Source: SM23-32 sp964434535
GTDB taxonomy: Bacteria; Planctomycetota; Brocadiia; SM23-32
Assembly (NCBI GenBank): GCA_964434535.1
Contig: CAYSWA010000006.1
Coordinates: 1 to 64,000 of the forward strand
Length of the DNA: 64,000 nucleotides
Direction of reading: 5' to 3'
Shown: positions 59,557 to 64,000 of the stretch, piece by piece
Layout of the letters: every line of letters starts with the position of its first letter
Numbering within the stretch: the stretch's first letter is position 1
Translations under genes and position numbers: made by a program
The notes under the pieces: model-generated
What the model saw: only the letters and a program-made list of their open reading frames with translations
The model's database searches: none
Told to the model about the DNA's origin: nothing

Positions 59557-59584
59557 ATTATACCCGAACGCCCCGTGCGTGCAA
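59557..59584 (-). promoter_or_regulatory. Promoter of the YugP/leuC/activase/leuD operon
   Basis: Minus-strand TTGCAC (59584-59579) and TATAAT (59562-59557), spacer 16 bp. Leader about 90 nt. Confidence 0.65.
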
Positions 59585-59625
59585 CGTGTGATGCCCTCAA
59601 GCCGGCTCACCGCGCCACCCCCGCC

Positions 59626-60249
59626 CTATCGTCCGTCGAAGACCGCGTCCAGCAGAAGCGCCTTCGCCTCGGCGGCCACGGCGTCGAAAGTCTCCGCCTC
59701 GCGCTTGCCGAAGTAGAAGGTCACCCCGGCCAGCATGCTCCAGATCGCGTCCACCGTCGCCTCCTGCCGCCCGGCCGACCGGGCGTAGCCGGCCCGCTCC
59801 AGCACCCCGGCCACCAGCGCCTTGCAGGCGTCCTCTTTGAGCCGGAGCCGCTCGACCTGCTCCGGCTCCAGCGCCCCGCCGCGCGGCCCCCCGGCCTCGC
59901 GCTGGAGGACGAAGAAGATGACCTCGAAGTACTCCGCCTGGTCGCGGGCGAAGGCCAGGAAGGCATCGATCAGCGCCTCGGCCTGCGCCCTGGCCGGGGC
60001 GGCCTCGTCCAGCACGTCCTCCAGGCGGGCCATCAGCCGGTCGTAGCCCTCCAGGAGCAGCTCGGCGTACAGGGCGCCCTTGCTGGGGAAGTAGAGGTAG
60101 AGGGTGCCGGGCGCCAGCTCGCAGGCATCGGCGATCCCGGGCATCGTCGTGCCGAGGTAGCCGCGCTTCCAGAACAGGCGCCGGGCGGCGCCGAGGATGT
60201 CCTCCCGCCGCCGGCGCTTCTCGCGCAGCCGTCTCTGCCGGGTGGTCAC
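59626..60249 (-). CDS. TetR/AcrR family regulator
   Basis: The product is 207 residues, GTG start. N-terminal HTH: REDILGAARRLFWKRGYLGTTMPGIADACELAPGTLYLYFPSKGALYAELL. The C-terminal ligand/dimer domain is divergent. A palindrome 40 bp upstream is its likely operator. The YugP operon promoter lies just downstream, so control of that operon is possible but not shown. Confidence 0.92.
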   Translation of the reverse strand: MTTRQRRLREKRRRREDILGAARRLFWKRGYLGTTMPGIADACELAPGTLYLYFPSKGALYAELLLEGYDRLMARLEDVLDEAAPARAQAEALIDAFLAFARDQAEYFEVIFFVLQREAGGPRGGALEPEQVERLRLKEDACKALVAGVLERAGYARSAGRQEATVDAIWSMLAGVTFYFGKREAETFDAVAAEAKALLLDAVFDGR

Positions 60250-60289
60250 GCGCTCGCCCCTGGCACCGGAAATGAAGTCCGGTCACTTA

Positions 60290-60304
60290 CTGAACGACGT
60301 TCAG
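60290..60304. promoter_or_regulatory. TetR-type operator
   Basis: CTGAACGACGTTCAG is a perfect 6-bp dyad around GAC. It lies in the promoter region of the TetR-like gene, between TTGACG (about 60337-60332 on the minus strand) and the start codon. Confidence 0.6.
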
Positions 60305-60315
60305 CTTAACGTGAC

Positions 60316-60625
60316 GGGCGGGGCCCGTCAAGGAGGTTTTGGGCGTGGGGGGGCGCGCGCGTCCCCGAATGGAGCCCCCCACGCGGGCGCGATAAGTCGT
60401 ATAGGTCCTATGAGACCTATGAAGGGCCGCCGGGCGCCCCCGGCTCTCGGCCGGCAGCAGCTCCCCGCCCAAATGCACCCGAATGGGACGCCGGGCGCCC
60501 CCCGTTCGGATAACATGCAGAGGCCCGGGGGCCCGCGGCGCCCTTCAACGGGCTCCAGGAGCCCCATTACGAAACGAACCGAAAACGGCGACGCGGCCCG
60601 CACGCGCCCTTCCGCCCCCGCTTCC
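60316..60625. other. Intergenic stretch with short palindromes
   Basis: No gene seen. At 60391-60425 a CCTATGAGACCTAT series has the dyad ATAGGT-8-ACCTAT (60401-60420). At 60550-60564 GGGCTCCAGGAGCCC could be a terminator stem for the 33-residue gene. Several poly-G and poly-C runs (60340-60360, 60500-60530). Confidence 0.4.
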
Positions 60626-60727
60626 TCACAACAGCAGCGCCAGGAGGAGGCCGGCGGCGAGCGCGATCAAAGCTGACCACAGCAGCCACAGGTTGTCTCC
60701 GAACCGCCAGGGAGGCAGGACCTTCAT
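60626..60727 (-). CDS. 33-residue single-pass membrane peptide
   Basis: ATG at 60727, 5 bases after GGGAGG, encodes MKVLPPWRFGDNLWLLWSAL followed by IALAAGLLLALLL and a TGA stop. It has a short amphipathic start with several Trp and one hydrophobic helix of about 20 residues. The ribosome site and codon pattern support a real small gene. Function unknown; such peptides often bind and tune a larger membrane complex. Confidence 0.6.
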   Translation of the reverse strand: MKVLPPWRFGDNLWLLWSALIALAAGLLLALLL

Positions 60728-60804
60728 GCGTCCTCCCAAAGCCCAGGCGACGGTCGCCGTTCCCCGCGCCCTCGGCGCGAGGCCGGCCGGCTCGGCCCGG
60801 CGCC

Positions 60805-61392
60805 TCAGCGCCCGCCGGTAAGCTGGTGGCGGCGCTCGTGGATGAAGGCGTTCAGCTCGTCCATGGCGTCGACGATGGCGGCCCCGAACAGCTGGTTCAG
60901 GAACCTCATGTTCATGGCGCTATGGTCCTGCCTGAGCTGGCTGCGACGCCCCGTGACGGTCTGTGTGATGGTCCGGCCGCCGCCGCTCTGGATGGCGGCC
61001 CGGATCACGATGGTGGCCTCCTCGTTGTGGAACGCCGTGGGGGCAGGGCGGTAGTCCAGCTCCTGGACCGTCAGGTGCACCAGCACGTCGCCGGCCGAGG
61101 CCGCGGGCGCCCGGTCCCCGCTCGCGACAGAGGTGGACCGGAAGAGCTGGCGCAGGCCGTTGCGCGCGGCCCTCTCGACGGCGCTGCGCACGGGGACGAC
61201 GTATTCGCCCATCATCGGATAGACGCTCTGCTGCTCCCGGGCGTCGACCACGATCACGCAATGGCGATCCATTCGCGTGGTGCGCGGATAGCGCTTGTAG
61301 GGCCCCGATACGTCCGGCTTGACGTGCAAGGTGCAGCCGGCGGCCAGCATCAGCAGCGGCAGCGTCATCAATGCGCACGTTCGCTTCGGCAC
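60805..61392 (-). CDS. Lipoprotein of unknown function
   Basis: The product is 195 residues with signal and lipobox LAAGC. The mature part has an alpha/beta pattern like GNA1162 or LPS-assembly LptE-like small lipoproteins (VIVVDAREQQSVYPMMGEYV...DVLVHLTVQELDYRPAPTAF...ATIVIRAAIQSGG, then AMDELNAFIHERRHQL). It lies 50 bp after another lipoprotein gene on the same strand, perhaps an operon for an outer-membrane system. Confidence 0.75.
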   Translation of the reverse strand: MPKRTCALMTLPLLMLAAGCTLHVKPDVSGPYKRYPRTTRMDRHCVIVVDAREQQSVYPMMGEYVVPVRSAVERAARNGLRQLFRSTSVASGDRAPAASAGDVLVHLTVQELDYRPAPTAFHNEEATIVIRAAIQSGGGRTITQTVTGRRSQLRQDHSAMNMRFLNQLFGAAIVDAMDELNAFIHERRHQLTGGR

Positions 61393-61442
61393 TTCGCCAC
61401 CTCCCTGGGGTCGTTGTCCACGGAAGCTGGGTCAACCGCACC

Positions 61443-62042
61443 TCAGCGCCACAGGCGCGGGTTCTCGACCATCTGCACGATCACGCTCTCGAAGATGTCC
61501 CGCTGAGCGCGGCCCGCTGCGATGAAGGTGGTCGGTATCGCCGGCAGGGCGATCCAGCCGATCAGGACCTTGAACTCCTCGTACGCCTCCACCCTTGCCA
61601 GCTCCCTGCCCGAGGCGCTGTGCACGGCGCCCTCGCAATCGAGCGAGACACGGTCGACGGCGGGCACGATGAACAACGTGAACCCGCAGACGAATGTCAG
61701 AACCTGGTTGAAGTGCTCCTCCTCTTCGATGTTCAGGACCAGCTCCAGGTCCGGGTCCGGCACGTCCGTGCCCACCTCGCTGAAGAGGCCGCTATCCTGG
61801 AACACATCGCATGCGACCTTCTCGTAGGTCTCCGTCCGGTCCGTCCCGGCCCCGCCCTGGTCGTTGGCCAGGTGGCGCGCGCTGATGCTCAGCAGCAGGC
61901 TCTTCTCGGGTGGCCGGTCGCACGAGGAGACGACCTCCTCGTAGCGCTCCGAATGCGGATCGATCGTGGACCGCCAGCCCGCGCACCCCGAGGCGAACAC
62001 AACCATACACAAAAGCACGCCGGCGAATGCCGCTCTACGCAT
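61443..62042 (-). CDS. Lipoprotein of unknown function
   Basis: The product is 199 residues from ATG 62042 (GGGAGAGG upstream), lipobox FASGC. The mature part has a strand/helix pattern and one strongly hydrophobic segment in the middle (VLTFVCGFTLFIVPAV) and another near the end (VLIGWIALPAIPTTFIAAG). Not recognised. It has its own promoter and lies upstream of the second lipoprotein. Confidence 0.75.
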   Translation of the reverse strand: MRRAAFAGVLLCMVVFASGCAGWRSTIDPHSERYEEVVSSCDRPPEKSLLLSISARHLANDQGGAGTDRTETYEKVACDVFQDSGLFSEVGTDVPDPDLELVLNIEEEEHFNQVLTFVCGFTLFIVPAVDRVSLDCEGAVHSASGRELARVEAYEEFKVLIGWIALPAIPTTFIAAGRAQRDIFESVIVQMVENPRLWR

Positions 62043-62107
62043 CACACCTCTCCCTCCGCAGGAAGTCGACCGCCCGAAAACCGTCCCGATACTCGCAGGC
62101 GCACGCT

Positions 62108-62136
62108 ATGCTATGAAGACTGCGGCCCGCTGTCAA
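62108..62136 (-). promoter_or_regulatory. Promoter of the two-lipoprotein unit
   Basis: Minus-strand TTGACA (62136-62131) and TAGCAT (62113-62108), spacer 17 bp. Confidence 0.6.
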
Positions 62137-62181
62137 GCAGGACGGCGACGCGGCCCGTCACGGCCGAGGACGAGTGAGGGC

Positions 62182-62694
62182 CTACCACTTCTCCTGGTGG
62201 ACGCGGTGGGGCTCGTAGCGGTCGGCCGGCTCGGGCTGCTCGGCCGGGCGGCCGATCGAGACCAGCGCCAGGCACTCCACCCCCTCCGGCAGGGCGAGGA
62301 TGCGCTTGAGGCCCGCCTCGCGCTCGGCGACCGGGTGCACGCCGAGCCAGACCGCCCCCAGCCCCAGCGCGTGCGCCGCCAGCAGGATGTTCTGCGTCGC
62401 CGCCGAGCAGTCCTGGACCCACATGTCCTTGTACTTCTCCAGCGCCAGCTCGGCCGTCACGGCGATGCAGAGCGCCGCCTCCTCCAGCATCCCCGCGTAG
62501 GGGTGCACCCTGGTGATCTGGCGCATCGTCTCGCGGTCGCGCACGACCACGAAGTGCCACGGCTGCTCGTTGCCGGCCGACGGGGCGGCCATGGCGGCCC
62601 GGAGGATCGTCTCGACGTCCCGCTCGCTGACCGGCTCCTCGGTGTAGGCGCGGACGCTGCGGCGCGTCATCAGCAGGTTGATTCCCTCGCGCAT
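62182..62694 (-). CDS. Nitroreductase family protein (2)
   Basis: The product is 170 residues from MREGINLLMTRRSVRAY (AAGGGAG 6 bases before ATG 62694). FMN motifs: RRSVRAYTEEPVSERDV, AAMAAPSAGNEQPWHFVVV and LGLGAVWLGVHPV. It is similar in length and plan to the 52-kb nitroreductase but clearly divergent. Monocistronic. Confidence 0.9.
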   Translation of the reverse strand: MREGINLLMTRRSVRAYTEEPVSERDVETILRAAMAAPSAGNEQPWHFVVVRDRETMRQITRVHPYAGMLEEAALCIAVTAELALEKYKDMWVQDCSAATQNILLAAHALGLGAVWLGVHPVAEREAGLKRILALPEGVECLALVSIGRPAEQPEPADRYEPHRVHQEKW

Positions 62695-62734
62695 CGTCAT
62701 CTCCCTTCGCGGATCGTGTGCCCCCCGGCCGGCC

Positions 62735-62763
62735 ACGATAAGCGGCCGCCTGCGGGCTGTCAA
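62735..62763 (-). promoter_or_regulatory. Promoter of nitroreductase (2)
   Basis: Minus-strand TTGACA (62763-62758) and TATCGT (62740-62735), spacer 17 bp. Confidence 0.65.
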
Positions 62764-62804
62764 GCCGTGCGGCGCGGGGGAGGCAGGGCCGGCCCGCGGC
62801 ACCG

Positions 62805-63701
62805 TCACTTCATCAGCAGCAGGCTCAGGGCCATCACGGCCATGCCGGCCAGCAGGCCGATCAGGCTGTCGTGCCCCTTACCGTAGGCCCGGCTCGTGGG
62901 CAGCAGCTCGTCCAGGCTGATGTAGACCATGATCCCCGCCACTGCGGCGAAGAGCGCGCCCATCACCTGCGGCGGGATCGCGCCCGACGGCCCGCCGACC
63001 AGGAAGCGCAGGGCCACGTAGCCGATGGCGGCCCCGACCGGCTCGGACAGGCCGCTCAAGGCCGAGTAGATGAACGCCCGCCGGCGCTTCCCCGTGGCGT
63101 AGTAGATCGGCACGGAGACGCTGATGCCCTCGGGGATGTTATGCAGGGCGATGGCCACGGCGATCGCCACGCCGAGGCCGGGGTCCTCCAGGGCGGCCAG
63201 GAAGGTGGCGAGCCCCTCCGGGAAGTTGTGGATGCCGATGGCCAGCGCGGTGAAAAGGCCCATGCGCAGGAGGCTCTTCTGGTGCAGGGCGTGGTCGTGG
63301 CGCTGGCCGTCGGCCGTCGCGCCCTGGCCCACATGCGGCAGCGGCGTGGGCGCGTCGGGATCGCGCAGGGGAGCGCTTTCCTGGCGGGCGTGGGTCTCGT
63401 GGGGGTTCTCGGCGGAGGGGATGGCGGCATCGATCAGCGCGATCAGGGCGATGCCGGCGAAGAAGGCGCCGACGTTGACCCAGTGGCCCCAGTAGTTGCC
63501 GTAGGCGGCGGTCAGGGCGTCGACGCCCTTGAAGAAAATCTCGACGAACGAGACGTAGATCATCACGCCGGCCGAGAAGCCCGTGGCCACGGAGAGGAAG
63601 CGGTAGTTGGTGCGCCTGGCGAAGAAGGCGATGGCGCTGCCGATGCCGGTGGCCATCCCGGCGAAGAGGGTGAGCCCGAGCGCCAGGTAGACGTTGCCCA
63701 T
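62805..63701 (-). CDS. ZIP family metal transporter (ZupT-like)
   Basis: The product is 298 residues with eight predicted membrane helices. The paired signatures HNFPEGLATFLAAL and HNIPEGISVSVPIYYATG (TM4 and TM5) are the binuclear metal site of ZIP importers of the ZupT/GufA branch. A His-rich loop between TM3 and TM4 (PHETHARQ..., HVGQ, QRHDHALH) would sense or bind zinc, iron or manganese. Imports divalent metal into the cytoplasm. Confidence 0.92.
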   Translation of the reverse strand: MGNVYLALGLTLFAGMATGIGSAIAFFARRTNYRFLSVATGFSAGVMIYVSFVEIFFKGVDALTAAYGNYWGHWVNVGAFFAGIALIALIDAAIPSAENPHETHARQESAPLRDPDAPTPLPHVGQGATADGQRHDHALHQKSLLRMGLFTALAIGIHNFPEGLATFLAALEDPGLGVAIAVAIALHNIPEGISVSVPIYYATGKRRRAFIYSALSGLSEPVGAAIGYVALRFLVGGPSGAIPPQVMGALFAAVAGIMVYISLDELLPTSRAYGKGHDSLIGLLAGMAVMALSLLLMK

Positions 63702-63753
63702 TCGCGCGCGTTGTCCTCCGGGCCGAAGCCACGCCTGAGCGCGGCCGGGCGCC

Positions 63754-64000
63754 CTACCCGTCGGCCGGCGAGCGGGACGAGCCCGGCTCGCGGGCGAGCC
63801 TGAGCGCCTGCTTCGCCTCGGCCAGCTTGCGCAGGAAGGCGCCCTTCTTGAACTGCTCGGTCCACTTCTGGATGATGCGCCAGCCGGCCACGCCCATCAG
63901 GCTGTTGAACCATCGGCGCGACCAGCCCCGCCAGGCCGAGCGCAGATCGTGCAGGTGCAGCAGGACGACGGGCAGGAACAGGACATTGAGCCCGACCGCC
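63754..64000 (-). CDS. Partial protein of unknown function (C-terminus only)
   Basis: An open frame enters from the right edge and ends at TAG 63756-63754, giving about 81 residues: a hydrophobic start (LNVLFLPVVLLHLHDL), then a basic helical part (RSAWRGWSRRWFNSLMG ... WRIIQKWTEQFKKGAFLRKLAEAKQALRLAREP). It may be a membrane protein's end or a glycosyltransferase-type tail; not enough remains to name it. Confidence 0.6.
   Translation of the reverse strand, partial: AVGLNVLFLPVVLLHLHDLRSAWRGWSRRWFNSLMGVAGWRIIQKWTEQFKKGAFLRKLAEAKQALRLAREPGSSRSPADG

Overview
The window is 64 kb of very GC-rich, gene-dense bacterial DNA. The genes suggest a Gram-negative cell envelope: lpxB, an RND/TolC efflux system, and many lipoproteins with clear lipoboxes. 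Several features are ones I associate with uncultured Planctomycetota: a polyferredoxin with a DUF6599-like tail, a giant two-ATPase acyl-CoA dehydratase activase, a YugP-type metalloprotease, a Hanks kinase with a zinc ribbon, a GspF/GspE fusion and an OPT-like polytopic protein. The phylum call is inference from gene content; there is no rRNA, tRNA or universal marker here except argS. No CRISPR array, rRNA or tRNA was seen. Many genes are preceded by good sigma-70-like boxes (TTGACA-like and TATAAT-like, 16-18 bp apart), which is unusually easy to see in DNA of this GC content.

Layout. 1-7.4 kb (minus strand): an apparent seven-gene operon led by an ArsR-type metalloregulator with a consensus promoter and palindromic operator, then a CSCT-motif permease, a tandem universal stress protein, a small ferredoxin, and a TolC/adaptor/RND efflux set cut by the window start. 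7.5-17 kb: small metabolic genes, an orphan hydrogenase-maturation protease, an ECF sigma/anti-sigma/GspF-GspE fusion operon, lexA, a flavodoxin, a VWA protein and argB. 17.1-25.3 kb: a three-gene operon encoding a 1589-residue M28-peptidase-like/FtsX-like fusion that seems to have lost its zinc ligands, an OPT-like membrane protein and a membrane-anchored protein of unknown function. 25.3-30 kb: MATE exporter, Gfo/Idh/MocA oxidoreductase, two convergent TRL-like lipoproteins, zinc-ribbon membrane protein. 30.2-33.2 kb: an accessory stretch of lower GC with a papain/C39-like candidate protease, a 178-bp MITE-like element and a 14-residue Lys-rich ORF. 33.2-46.8 kb: pdxJ-lpxB, a polyferredoxin, hydrolase, UDP-xylose synthase-like epimerase, HAD/argS/prs, rhaB, aldo-keto reductase. 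46.8-53 kb: NtrC-type regulator divergent from a deoxyhypusine-synthase-like gene, dtd, protein kinase, a degenerate archaemetzincin-like protein coupled to a nitroreductase. 53-60.3 kb: a minus-strand YugP/leuC-like/giant activase/leuD-like operon and a TetR regulator with its own operator. 60.6-64 kb: a 33-residue membrane peptide, two lipoproteins, a second nitroreductase, a ZIP transporter and a partial gene.

The most striking non-coding signal is a family of four elements of about 122 bp. Each has two inverted arms close to AAATGGGGACAGTTCCCATT, and each arm is itself a hairpin, so they look like REPINs or MITEs. Three sit exactly at convergent gene junctions, where the element supplies the stop codon of five of the six genes. 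Two copies are about 82% identical over the spacer, in opposite orientation, and flank the protein-kinase gene.
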